A stretch of DNA of 64,000 nt from Rothia sp. ZJ932 (GCF_016924835.1 NZ_CP070480.1:2197373-2261372), one strand, 5' to 3'. Counted from the first letter of the stretch, positions 52,386 through 60,511 are shown. A program made the numbers and translations. Notes: generated from the letters alone by a model not told the origin.

Positions 52386-53639
52386 TTGTCGCAACCATTC
52401 ACACCAGGTACCGTGCTCGGTGAGCGTTACAACATCACCGGCAAAATCGTTGAAACCAGCGACGGTGTTTATATTTACGATGGTCAAGATCAGGTACTGG
52501 GTCGCAGTGTCTCTATTGTCGCAGCCAGCGCAGGACGCGGTGAGCAGCTTCTCGCTAACGCCCGCACGGTTGCTGCCTCCCCGCGCACTAACGTTCAGAT
52601 TCTTGATCTGGGCCAGTCAGAGAACACCGCTTATCTGATTACTTCACATACCCGCCCGGCTATACTTACCGAATCTCTGGTACACGCTAATGCGGCGCAA
52701 AATGCAAACGACACCAACGCCCTCGGCGAGCATATCTTCGGTGACACCGCCTCCCACGCCGGCGAAAACAGCTACGTAAAGGTGGAATCAGAAAAGCCCA
52801 CCCGCCGAGCAGAACCCCTTGAAGCGTCAAGGTCTGTAGCAGCCCCCGCCGCGGCAACCGCTGCAAGCGCCCTCAAAGAACCCGCCTATAGCGCCGAGAC
52901 AGCCTACGAAACCACCTACGAACCCGACGAGTTCGAGGTAGAGCACGACGAGGACGACGAAGATTCCGGCTCAGGCATGTGGTTGCTCGCCATCGCCGCA
53001 ATCATCTTGCTTCTGATCGGTGCGGCTGTCGTATACTCACAACTCGGCAGAATGGTCGATGAACCAGAAGACACAGCTGCCATTCCCACCGCAACCGCTA
53101 CAGCCACTACATCCATTGCAGCCAGCGCGTCCGCAATCCCCTCACCGGAACCCACCGAAACCAAAGAAGAACTCCCCAAACCCGTAATCTCCGGCGTCAG
53201 CCGTCTCTCCCCCGCCAATCCCACCTTCATGGCAGATCAGGATGGCACCCTGGGGCACATGACCGACGGCAACCCCAACACCCAGTGGATGAGCTACGGG
53301 TTTGGCTCCCCCAACTTCGGCGGGCTGGTCAATAACTTCGCAATCTCCCTGGAGCTCAAAGAAGAAACCACCGTCTCTGAACTGGTCATCAACCAGGTCT
53401 CAGGCACCGGTGGCAGCTTCACCGTCTTCACCAACAGCACCAACTCGCTCGACGGCGCTACAGAGGTAGGTTCAGGCACCTTCACCGCCGCCGAAATCAC
53501 CACCAAACTCAACGAAGAAGCGCAGAAGGGCGAAACCCAGTTCGTCATTATCCGCTTCGACCAGGCGCCTCTGCTTGCCCAGCCCATCACCCCCGCCTAC
53601 GTGTACGGCTTGCGCATCGCGGAGCTCTCCGTCAACTAA
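52386..53639 (+). CDS. Pseudokinase-like membrane protein downstream of murJ
   Basis: This 417-residue protein has an N-terminal part (FTPGTVLGERYNITGKIVET) that copies the first strands of a PknB-type kinase but lacks ATP-lysine, HRD and DFG motifs. A low-complexity linker and an acidic stretch near residue 185 follow, then one membrane helix (about 198-218). The extracellular part ends in a discoidin/galactose-binding-like domain (PNTQWMSYGFGSPNFGG through YVYGLRIAEL). This corresponds to the C-terminal part of mycobacterial MviN, which binds FhaA after PknB phosphorylation. The TTG start follows GGGGAGGG. Confidence 0.8.
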   Translation: MSQPFTPGTVLGERYNITGKIVETSDGVYIYDGQDQVLGRSVSIVAASAGRGEQLLANARTVAASPRTNVQILDLGQSENTAYLITSHTRPAILTESLVHANAAQNANDTNALGEHIFGDTASHAGENSYVKVESEKPTRRAEPLEASRSVAAPAAATAASALKEPAYSAETAYETTYEPDEFEVEHDEDDEDSGSGMWLLAIAAIILLLIGAAVVYSQLGRMVDEPEDTAAIPTATATATTSIAASASAIPSPEPTETKEELPKPVISGVSRLSPANPTFMADQDGTLGHMTDGNPNTQWMSYGFGSPNFGGLVNNFAISLELKEETTVSELVINQVSGTGGSFTVFTNSTNSLDGATEVGSGTFTAAEITTKLNEEAQKGETQFVIIRFDQAPLLAQPITPAYVYGLRIAELSVN

Positions 53640-53652
53640 CGCCTCACAGCTC

Positions 53653-53702
53653 AGGACGCGCCTTCGCCCACCCGTTCATTCACCGGGCGAAACGCGCGTC
53701 CT
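53653..53702 (+). terminator. Terminator after the pseudokinase gene, built from GGACGCG motifs
   Basis: AGGACGCGCCTTCGCCC pairs with GGGCGAAACGCGCGTCCT with one or two irregularities, followed by TTGTAG. It uses two opposed copies of the common 7-mer, like the rplI terminator. Confidence 0.75.
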
Positions 53703-53767
53703 TGTAGCGTTAAAAGGGCAAGCAACCGGCACTACCGGCTGAGCCCTATAGAATACTTCGCGCTTTT

Positions 53768-53793
53768 GGAATAATCGATACTGATCCCGGGTT
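53768..53793 (+). promoter_or_regulatory. SigH/SigR-type promoter of trxB
   Basis: GGAAT (53768-53772), 18 bp, GTT (53791-53793) matches the consensus GGAAT-N18-GTT of actinobacterial thiol-stress sigma factors, which drive trxBA in Streptomyces and Mycobacterium. It lies 44 bp before the GTG start. Confidence 0.75.
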
Positions 53794-53836
53794 TAACCCG
53801 GTGTAAGCACATGCCCCACAGACGAAAGGCGTTTTA

Positions 53837-54868
53837 GTGAGCACTTCTCTACCCTTCGGCAACGTTTTTGCCGCGGCAAGCGTCAATCTTAACTCTGCAG
53901 GTGAAGACCCCGTTCAGGCACAGCCTACAGGCACCACCGATGAGACCGTTCACGATGTCATCATCGTCGGTTCAGGCCCTGCCGGGTACACCGCCGCGAT
54001 TTACACCGCACGAGCCAACCTCAACCCCATCGTCTTCGCATCATCCATCTCCCCCGGTGGCGATCTGATGACCACCACCGAGGTTGAGAACTTCCCCGGC
54101 TTCATCAACGGCATCATGGGTCCTGAGCTCATGGGTAATCTACAGGCGCAGGCAGAACGCTTTGGTGCGGACATCCGTTTTGAAGACGTCGCTTCCCTTG
54201 AGCTTGAGAGCGATGTTAAGACTGTTACCCTCACCGACGGCAGCGTTTTCCAGGCGAAATCAGTCATTATTTCTACTGGTTCTGAGTACCGCAAACTCGG
54301 TGTAGACGGTGAAGAGCGCCTCAGCGGTCACGGCGTCTCATGGTGCGCCACCTGCGACGGTTTCTTTTTCAAAGAAAAAGCACTTGCCGTTGTAGGCGGT
54401 GGCGACTCCGCCTTGGAGGAGGCGCTGTTCCTCACCAGCTTCGCGTCAAAGGTTTACATTGTGCACCGTCGCGATGCTTTCCGCGCCTCAGAAATCATGG
54501 CTCAGCGTGCTTATGACAACCCCAAGATCGAGATTCTGTGGGACTCAGAAATCGCCGCCATTGAAGGCGAGAACAAAGTGGAGTACGCAACCCTGCGCAA
54601 CACTCGCACCGGCGTTGAGTCACGACTCGATATTGAGGGTGTTTTCGTTGCTATCGGTTCTGATCCCCGCACTGATTTGGTCAAAGACAAATTGGAACTG
54701 ACCGCGCAGGGAACCATTCGCGTTGATGGTCGTTCCTCATGCACTTCTATCCCCGGTGTTTTCGCAGCAGGTGACGTCATCGACCCCACCTACCGCCAGG
54801 CAATCACCGCGGCAGGTTCTGGCTGTGCAGCAGCCATTGATGCCCAGCACTACCTGGAATCACTGTAA
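53837..54868 (+). CDS. trxB: Thioredoxin reductase
   Basis: This 343-residue flavoprotein passes electrons from NADPH to thioredoxin. It has the FAD motif IIVGSGPAGYTAAIYTARA, redox-active WCATCDG near residue 172, NADPH motif VVGGGDSALEEALFL and FAD-binding FAAGDVIDPTYRQAITAAG. A 38-residue N-terminal extension before HDVIIVGSG is unlike E. coli; a later start cannot be excluded, but no better ribosome site is seen. trxA follows after 60 bp, and a thiol-stress promoter precedes the gene. Confidence 0.95.
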   Translation: MSTSLPFGNVFAAASVNLNSAGEDPVQAQPTGTTDETVHDVIIVGSGPAGYTAAIYTARANLNPIVFASSISPGGDLMTTTEVENFPGFINGIMGPELMGNLQAQAERFGADIRFEDVASLELESDVKTVTLTDGSVFQAKSVIISTGSEYRKLGVDGEERLSGHGVSWCATCDGFFFKEKALAVVGGGDSALEEALFLTSFASKVYIVHRRDAFRASEIMAQRAYDNPKIEILWDSEIAAIEGENKVEYATLRNTRTGVESRLDIEGVFVAIGSDPRTDLVKDKLELTAQGTIRVDGRSSCTSIPGVFAAGDVIDPTYRQAITAAGSGCAAAIDAQHYLESL

Positions 54869-54928
54869 ACACCCGCGCCCACCGCGCACTATAAGATTTA
54901 CCCGCACAACAACCTCTAGGAGTAGATA

Positions 54929-55255
54929 ATGAGCAAAGCTCTCGCAGTTACCGATTCAACCTTTGGTGAAGAAGTTTTAAAGTCAGATATCCCCGTGATC
55001 GTAGACTTCTGGGCTGAATGGTGCGGTCCCTGCCGCATGGTTGGCCCCGTACTCGATGAAATCGCTGGCGAGCACGAAGGTAAAGTCAAGGTTGTCAAGG
55101 TCGATGTTGAAGCTAACCAAGCAACCGCTATGAAATACGGCATCACCTCTATTCCCGCAATCTATGTCTTCAAAGACGGCGAAGTAGATAAGCAGACCGT
55201 AGGTGCTAAGCCCAAGCCCGTTCTGCTCAAGGAGTTCGAGGACTACCTCAAGTAA
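54929..55255 (+). CDS. trxA: Thioredoxin
   Basis: This 108-residue disulfide reductant has the canonical active site WAEWCGPCRM near residue 30 and the cis-Pro loop GITSIPAIYVF. It is preceded by CTAGGAG and is coupled with trxB. The transcript ends in the parS-containing hairpin. Confidence 0.97.
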   Translation: MSKALAVTDSTFGEEVLKSDIPVIVDFWAEWCGPCRMVGPVLDEIAGEHEGKVKVVKVDVEANQATAMKYGITSIPAIYVFKDGEVDKQTVGAKPKPVLLKEFEDYLK

Positions 55256-55272
55256 GCGCTCCTTGCCCCCTC

Positions 55273-55306
55273 AGCGCCCCCTGTTTCACGTGAAACAGGG
55301 GGCGCT
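55273..55306. terminator. Terminator of trxBA whose tip is a parS site
   Basis: A perfect 34-bp palindrome has outer arms AGCGCCCCC and GGGGGCGCT and parS in the centre. It lies 17 bp after the trxA stop and is followed by TGTGT rather than a T run. Confidence 0.75.
55282..55297. other. parS site 3
   Basis: A perfect TGTTTCACGTGAAACA lies in the trxA terminator. Confidence 0.92.
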
Positions 55307-55375
55307 TGTGTATGCCAACCGCATAAATGCTTCACGAAATAAGTAAGACTAGTAAATCTTGCTAATCTTATTTTT

Positions 55376-56191
55376 ATGACACAGCAAAACATACTTACAC
55401 CCCCTGAGATGGTGAGCACCCTCGTCAATTCCATGGAGACGAAGGCAGAAACACCCACCCTCAAACTCATCACTCAGGCACTAGCTGGCGGCGCGTTCAT
55501 CGCTCTTGGCTTCGCTTTTTACATCAACACCATTACCGGCGCTGGTTCCATCGTCCCCCAGGGCATTTTGAAACTCATTGGTGGTGCCACATTCTCGGTG
55601 GGCATCATGATGGTAATTATTACCGGCGCTGAGCTTTTTACCTCCACCACCATGAGCCTCACTGCTCGCCTGTCAGGGCGCATCTCGTGGTTCAACTGGG
55701 CACGTCACTGGCTGTGCTCCTACGGTGGCAATTTCATTGGCTCCATGATGGTTGTAGCGCTGTGCTACTACGGTGGCTTGCACCTGCGCAACGATGGCGG
55801 CTGGGGCGAAACCATTATTAGCACCGCAATGATAAAGACGTCATATTCCTGGGGTCAGGCTTTTGCTTTGGGCATCGGCGCTAACTTCCTGGTGTGCGTA
55901 GCTGTTTTTATGTCACTGTCAGGACGCACCACTTTTGACAAGCTCGCATCAGCACTTGGCCCCATCACGGCTTTCGTGGCTCTCGGTTTCGAGCACTCTG
56001 TAGCGAATATGTACCTTATTCCTTACGCTATTTTTATTAGCGATGATCCCACCCTGAATTGGACCGCTTTTATCTTCTCTAACCTTATTCCGGTAACTCT
56101 CGGAAATATTGTTGGTGGCGGCATCTGCATGGGTCTTTACCAGTGGGTTATCCACGAACGCATGGGTAAAAAGAAAGCCTCGCAGGTTTAA
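55376..56191 (+). CDS. Formate/nitrite transporter family channel
   Basis: This 271-residue FocA/NirC-type pentameric channel for formate or nitrite has six hydrophobic segments and family stretches GGAFIALGFAFYI, ITGAELFTSTTMSL and GFEHSVANMYLIPYAIF, the last holding the conserved His. No ribosome site precedes the ATG. TAATCT at 55362-55367 would serve as -10 for a transcript beginning at or near the ATG, so it may be leaderless. No formate or nitrite enzyme gene lies next to it. Confidence 0.92.
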   Translation: MTQQNILTPPEMVSTLVNSMETKAETPTLKLITQALAGGAFIALGFAFYINTITGAGSIVPQGILKLIGGATFSVGIMMVIITGAELFTSTTMSLTARLSGRISWFNWARHWLCSYGGNFIGSMMVVALCYYGGLHLRNDGGWGETIISTAMIKTSYSWGQAFALGIGANFLVCVAVFMSLSGRTTFDKLASALGPITAFVALGFEHSVANMYLIPYAIFISDDPTLNWTAFIFSNLIPVTLGNIVGGGICMGLYQWVIHERMGKKKASQV

Positions 56192-56206
56192 CAATCTGCC
56201 AAAAAC

Positions 56207-56243
56207 AAAAACCCTCCACTTCTATATAAAAGTGGAGGGTTTT
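56207..56243. terminator. Terminator after the formate/nitrite channel gene
   Basis: AAAACCCTCCACT and AGTGGAGGGTTTT are perfect arms around TCTATATAA A, with T-rich and A-rich flanks on both sides. Confidence 0.9.
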
Positions 56244-57082
56244 ATTATACGCAACCCTAAAACACCTGACAGGATCATAAGATACGCCTCCTACGCATCG
56301 AATGCATCCGGGTATTACTAAAAACTTGACAGCGAAGCGGGGCAGAGAGAGCCATTCACCAACAGATAGATTATAAGGTTTACTCAAAAGTCATATAAAC
56401 AGCTCCGAACGCGGCAACGGTGAACTAACCTTCTTACCTAGTTCGCCGACGCTCACAAGGCAATTCACATCCCGGCTCACAGGAGGGTTATCCATAGGGG
56501 ATTTCGGCGGCCGCTTACCCTTGTATACTGGGATGTTTGCGGTGGGGCGAGGGTTGGCATTTTATGCTACTGGTAGGACTTTGAATAAACCTACAGAAAC
56601 CCACCGACACCGGGAACAAAATTATTCATCCACTGGTTGATTTTGTTCCCGGTGCCAACCAGTTGGCATTTCCCGCGCGTCCATCTTTAGTTGTTTTCAC
56701 CTACCTTATGAACAAACTTTAAATAACTTATGTTATTTATATCTCTCTTATAATTTTCTTGTATAGAAGAAGTGTAAAAAAATTAAAGAAACTATGATTT
56801 CAATTGAGAATTTTACAAATAATTCTAATCATCAGGCAGAAAACTTAATGACAGCAAGCATAGTCATTAAAAAATTATAAAAATATTTAAAACTTTTCAC
56901 GGTGTATTTTATAAATAATAGAATTTACATTCTATTAAAATGCTTATAAAAACTTTTATATCCCGACCTTACACATAGACAATTCTTTGTGATAAAGCGT
57001 TGCCAGTGGAAAGGACGATCCGCAAGCGTCCCAGAGAAGCATCCATCAAGAACTGCCTATAAGCTAGTGAGTATGGGAAACT
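56244..57082. other. Gene-free region with AT-rich island and palindromes
   Basis: No gene is seen. CACCGGGAACAAAAT (56608-56622) and its exact complement (56640-56654) form a 15-bp inverted repeat. TGCCAAC-CA-GTTGGCA (56653-56668) is a palindrome that follows directly. From 56700 to about 56960 the DNA is extremely AT-rich, with a further palindrome TAATAGAAT-TTAC-ATTCTATTA (56916-56937). The composition is foreign to the rest of the window. Confidence 0.7.
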
Positions 57083-57321
57083 ATGTACCCCCGTTACGAG
57101 GATTTTGACGATTTCAGGTCTGAGCCCCTCATTCGCGCCAGGTTCAGGGCATACCAGATAGCCTGCTGGCAGGGATACCTAGGCACCCACGAGTTCTTCT
57201 TGGGTCACTCACTGCGTGGCTGGGGCATTCTGCTCTTTACATCGGTTCTTTCAACGCTCTCATTCTCGAACCGATAATTGGCGTTTTTCTCCTACTGGCA
57301 GCCGGGGGCTACTCAATCTAG
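57083..57321 (+). pseudogene. Decayed TM2-domain protein
   Basis: The first frame reads MYPRYEDFDDFRSEPLIRAR and reaches GYLGTHEFFLGHSLRGWGIL, a TM2-type core. A shift near 57235 is needed to continue as IGSFNALILEPIIGVFLLLA, ending at a TAG at 57319-57321. It is a second TM2 relic after the one at 42.6-43.0 kb. The stretch up to 57551 has no further gene. Confidence 0.6.
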
Positions 57322-57551
57322 CCAGTATTCGCACTATTGCAGCAACAGAGCCTCACGTTAGCGAATCCTACGGGCAGCCCTGCGACTCTGTATTTTTCGC
57401 CCTCCACATGGTAGGGTGGCTTTCAATTCTCTAGGACGTAAACTTCTGGAGAGGTAAAGAACCACAGACCCAGCACCCACCGATGGGCTCTCATAAGATT
57501 TAGTGACAATTCTCCCTGTCGGTTTCACTCAAAATTTCAGACAGCGCACGG

Positions 57552-57567
57552 TGTTTCACGTGAAACA
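57552..57567. other. parS site 4
   Basis: A perfect TGTTTCACGTGAAACA lies 74 bp beyond the end of parB. Confidence 0.92.
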
Positions 57568-57641
57568 TGAACACACAAAAGCGGTGGGGACGCATCCACA
57601 ATGCTGCCCCACCGCTTAAGTTTTCTGCGGAGAATCCGGTC

Positions 57642-58889
57642 TTAGGAATCCATCTGCGGATCAAGCACCGAAATAATACGATTGAGATCTTCCACAGACG
57701 CGAACTCAATTGTCATCTTGCCCTTGCGCGCACCCAGCTGAATCTTCACGTTCGTGTCGAGCTTGTCTGCAAACGCGTCCGCTATGTAGTCAAGACGCTC
57801 GTGGTGCTTCTGCGGCTGTGCGGGTTTGCGTGCAGGTTTAGAATCTGAGGAACCCACCGCGAGAACCATTTCTTCAACAGCACGCACCGAAAGACCCTCA
57901 TTAACAACCTTTTGAGCTACTCTTTCAACCTCTGCGGCGCTCTTGAGACCCAGCAGGGCTCGCGCGTGACCGGCAGAGAGTACGCCAGCTGCTACCCTGC
58001 GCTGTGCCAGCGCAGGCAACTTTAACAGGCGAATAGTGTTAGAAATCTGCGGACGCGACCGCCCGATGCGCTGCGCCAGCTGCTCCTGGGTAGTTCCGAA
58101 CTCGTCCAGTAACTGCTGGTAAGCAGCTGCTTCTTCAATGGGGTTCAGCTGGCTACGGTGCAGGTTTTCCAGCAGAGCATCACGCAAGAGATCAACGTTC
58201 TTAGTCTCGCGAATAATGGCTGGAATTGTGGTGCGACCAGCCCGCTGACTAGCCCTCCAGCGGCGCTCACCCATGACCAGCTCGTACTTCTCAGGAGCGT
58301 TAGTGTCTTCGCTAGGTCGCACTACAATGGGCTGCAGGATGCCGATTTCCTGGATTGAGTGTACGAGCTCCTGCATATCGTGTTCGTCAAAATCAATACG
58401 CGGCTGTTTGTGGTTGGGGTGAATATCAGCGATTTTAAGTTCGACAAACTTCGCGCCGGGTACGGGAACCAGAGTATCTGCGTTCTCAGAGCCGAAGAAA
58501 AAGTCGGCTGGACGCTTGGTTGCCCCGGCGCTACGCAGGGCAACTCCCATGTCAGCACGCTTTTTCTTCGTTTCACGTGAAACATTGTTCTTAGGCTTCG
58601 ATGCTTTATTCACGTCCGGCTCGACAGTATTGCTTTCAGTGGGTCTCTCAGCAGCTTGCTCAACTGGCGCAGTCGCAGGCTGACGGGTCTTCCTCGGGGT
58701 TGAGATGCGAGGCTCGACAGATTTTTCTGTAGCTGAAGAACCCACCGTGGTATCAGCTTGCTGATGCTCTGTCTGGCTCTTCTGCTCTACCGGCTCCTGC
58801 TCTGCGGTTTTGAAGATATCGGTGTTTTCGTCACCTGAAGGAATGAGAGCACCTAAGCCCCTCCCCAGTCCACGTCGTTTTTCTGCCAC
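57642..58889 (-). CDS. parB: Chromosome partitioning protein ParB
   Basis: This 415-residue CTP-dependent DNA clamp loads at parS and organises the origin. After MAEKRRGLGRGLGALIPSGD comes a variable linker of about 140 residues. The core has the box LVMGERRWRASQRAG that binds CTP, an HTH part (QEQLAQRIGRSRPQISNTIRL) and a C-terminal dimerisation segment. A parS site is embedded in its own linker-coding part. It lies downstream of parA, with a gap of about 180 bp that holds another parS and a long palindrome. Confidence 0.95.
   Translation of the reverse strand: MAEKRRGLGRGLGALIPSGDENTDIFKTAEQEPVEQKSQTEHQQADTTVGSSATEKSVEPRISTPRKTRQPATAPVEQAAERPTESNTVEPDVNKASKPKNNVSRETKKKRADMGVALRSAGATKRPADFFFGSENADTLVPVPGAKFVELKIADIHPNHKQPRIDFDEHDMQELVHSIQEIGILQPIVVRPSEDTNAPEKYELVMGERRWRASQRAGRTTIPAIIRETKNVDLLRDALLENLHRSQLNPIEEAAAYQQLLDEFGTTQEQLAQRIGRSRPQISNTIRLLKLPALAQRRVAAGVLSAGHARALLGLKSAAEVERVAQKVVNEGLSVRAVEEMVLAVGSSDSKPARKPAQPQKHHERLDYIADAFADKLDTNVKIQLGARKGKMTIEFASVEDLNRIISVLDPQMDS
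58569..58584. other. parS site 5, inside parB
   Basis: CGTTTCACGTGAAACA has one mismatch to the consensus. On the minus strand it is read as part of NNVSRETKKK of ParB. Confidence 0.85.
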
Positions 58890-58985
58890 GATGCTTTAGC
58901 TCCTGCTCTTGCTGAAAAATTCTTCCTTTCAAGTCTAAAGCAGTCAGAGAAAAAGGGGGGTCTACGATCCGCCGGTGGCGGGCTA

Positions 58986-59001
58986 TGTTTCACGTGAAAC
59001 A
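58986..59001. other. parS site 6, between parA and parB
   Basis: A perfect TGTTTCACGTGAAACA lies 97 bp upstream of parB. Confidence 0.92.
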
Positions 59002-59002
59002 C

Positions 59003-59044
59003 ATAAAGCCCTGTTTGATTCTTAAGAATCAAACAGGGCTTTAT
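59003..59044. repeat. Perfect 42-bp palindrome between parA and parB
   Basis: Two 21-base arms starting ATAAAGCCCTGTTTGATTCT meet without a loop. It adjoins parS site 6. It could end or slow parA transcription, giving parA-rich and parB-poor mRNA. No long T run follows. Confidence 0.8.
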
Positions 59045-59071
59045 ATACAAATAACAACTGTTTTTAGTTGT

Positions 59072-60079
59072 TTATTTGTTTGCTATTTCAAGGGCGGCCT
59101 TGAGATAGGCAATAGCTCCAGTCGAGTGCGGATCGTAGGTAAGTACTGTCTGCTGGTAGCTGGGCGCCTCTGAAATGCGAACTGAACGAGGAATCATGGC
59201 ACCCAATACCTCGTTCGGAAAGTGCCTGCGCACCTCTTCAGCAACCTGGGACGCGAGGTTGGTACGACCGTCGTACATCGTAAGCATGATAGTGCTGACG
59301 TGAAGCTCACTATTGAGGTGCTTTTGAATCATGCCGATATTCTTCAGCAGCTGACTCAAGCCCTCCAATGCGTAGTATTCTGCCTGAATTGGAATCAGTA
59401 CCTCTTGGGCAGCAACAAACGCGTTAATGGTCAGCAGACCCAAGCTCGGCGGGCAGTCGATAAAGATGTAGTCCAGGCGAGACAGCCCTTCACGTTCGCG
59501 ATACGCAGCGTAATCTGAAATTGCTGACTTCAACCGTGTTTCACGTGCAACCATCGAGACCAGTTCAATCTCGGCACCGGCAAGGTCAATGTTGGCAGGG
59601 GCTACCCACAGATTCTCTACGTCGGGAGCGGGCTGGACCACTTGCGCCAAAGGCAGATCTTCGATGAGCACATCGTAGGTACTTTTCACCTCGGTGCTGT
59701 GTTCAATGTTGAGGGCGGTGGACGCATTACCCTGGGGGTCGTTGTCAATTACCAGTACGTTGAGCCCTTTGAGCGCTAGGGCAGCTGCAAGGTTAACAGC
59801 GGTTGAGGTTTTACCCACCCCGCCTTTCTGGTTTGAGATGGTAAAGATGCGGGTTGATGCCGGCTTTTGGACTTCAGTTTTCATGAGAGCTGCGAACTGC
59901 TGGCGTTCCGAAACAGCCTCTTTGGCGAGCGGGGTGTTGGCTGCCGCCGATGATGAGCGCTCGATCTTTTCTAATGTTTCACGTGAAACACGCTTGCCAC
60001 GATCGGGTGACGATGCTTTTGCATCTGAGGTGGGTTCCGGAGGTAGACCAAAATCCGCCGGCTTTACATTTGCGCTCAT
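59072..60079 (-). CDS. parA: Chromosome partitioning ATPase ParA
   Basis: This 335-residue deviant Walker ATPase positions ParB-bound origins. It has ISNQKGGVGKTSTAVNLAAA with the signature lysine, VLVIDNDPQGNAS and YIFIDCPPSLGLLT. The N-terminal 90 residues are a variable Ser/Ala-rich extension. The ATG at 60079 is chosen because AAGGAAAG precedes it. A parS site lies in the extension, read as RVSRETLEK. A degenerate site is found at 59537-59552, read as VARETRL. Confidence 0.95.
   Translation of the reverse strand: MSANVKPADFGLPPEPTSDAKASSPDRGKRVSRETLEKIERSSSAAANTPLAKEAVSERQQFAALMKTEVQKPASTRIFTISNQKGGVGKTSTAVNLAAALALKGLNVLVIDNDPQGNASTALNIEHSTEVKSTYDVLIEDLPLAQVVQPAPDVENLWVAPANIDLAGAEIELVSMVARETRLKSAISDYAAYREREGLSRLDYIFIDCPPSLGLLTINAFVAAQEVLIPIQAEYYALEGLSQLLKNIGMIQKHLNSELHVSTIMLTMYDGRTNLASQVAEEVRRHFPNEVLGAMIPRSVRISEAPSYQQTVLTYDPHSTGAIAYLKAALEIANK
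59975..59990. other. parS site 7, inside parA
   Basis: A perfect TGTTTCACGTGAAACA lies in the coding part of the ParA N-terminal extension. Confidence 0.92.
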
Positions 60080-60249
60080 GAGGTTCTTTCCTTCAATACT
60101 GTCAGGGGTAACCGACACTCCCACACCCTCTCAGGGTAGGTTCAGTGCAGCGGTTTCTCGTTTCTCTAAGACTACCCGGCACGTCCAACAATCACCAGCA
60201 AGATAATTTTTTAAAACCTATAAAGGTTTATATTCTGAATATTAAGGGG

Positions 60250-60265
60250 TGTTTCACGTGAAACC
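60250..60265. other. parS site 8, upstream of parA
   Basis: TGTTTCACGTGAAACC has one mismatch to the consensus and lies 171 bp before the parA start codon. Confidence 0.85.
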
Positions 60266-60343
60266 GCCCCAACACGGTATAAATTTGCACGTTCTCCCAT
60301 TGACAGTGACGTAAGTATAAATCTTGAAAATAAGGAGATGGCA

Positions 60344-60415
60344 GTGAGCAACCAACATGTCTTTACTTCAATAGTGATTGGTGCAGGGCAAGGCGGGCAG
60401 GCAGGCTGCGCGTGA
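60344..60415 (+). pseudogene. Start of a flavoprotein gene, truncated after 23 codons
   Basis: A GTG with AAGGAG 6 bp upstream begins VSNQHVFTSIVIGAGQGGQA and then stops. The TSIVIGAGQGG part is the N-terminal dinucleotide-binding motif of FAD-dependent monooxygenases. The rest of the gene is gone. It is opposite in direction to the surrounding par and rsm genes. Confidence 0.45.
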
Positions 60416-60511
60416 AGTGAAGAAGTTTCTTGTAGAGAGCACATCAGCGACTGCTTCAGGTTACGGTCGCCCCTAAGACTAGAGACAGCGGGGCATCAGT
60501 AGCTAGCAAAA

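Noticed and set aside
56480..56960. AT-rich island as a possible replication origin
   Set aside because: Only one degenerate DnaA-box-like TTATCCATA is present, and the gene order places oriC to the right of rpmH beyond the window.
58853..59173. Two short frames on opposite strands with the same peptide (HVKH, IKPCLILKNQTGLY)
   Set aside because: They are a by-product of the 42-bp palindrome and parS and are not genes.
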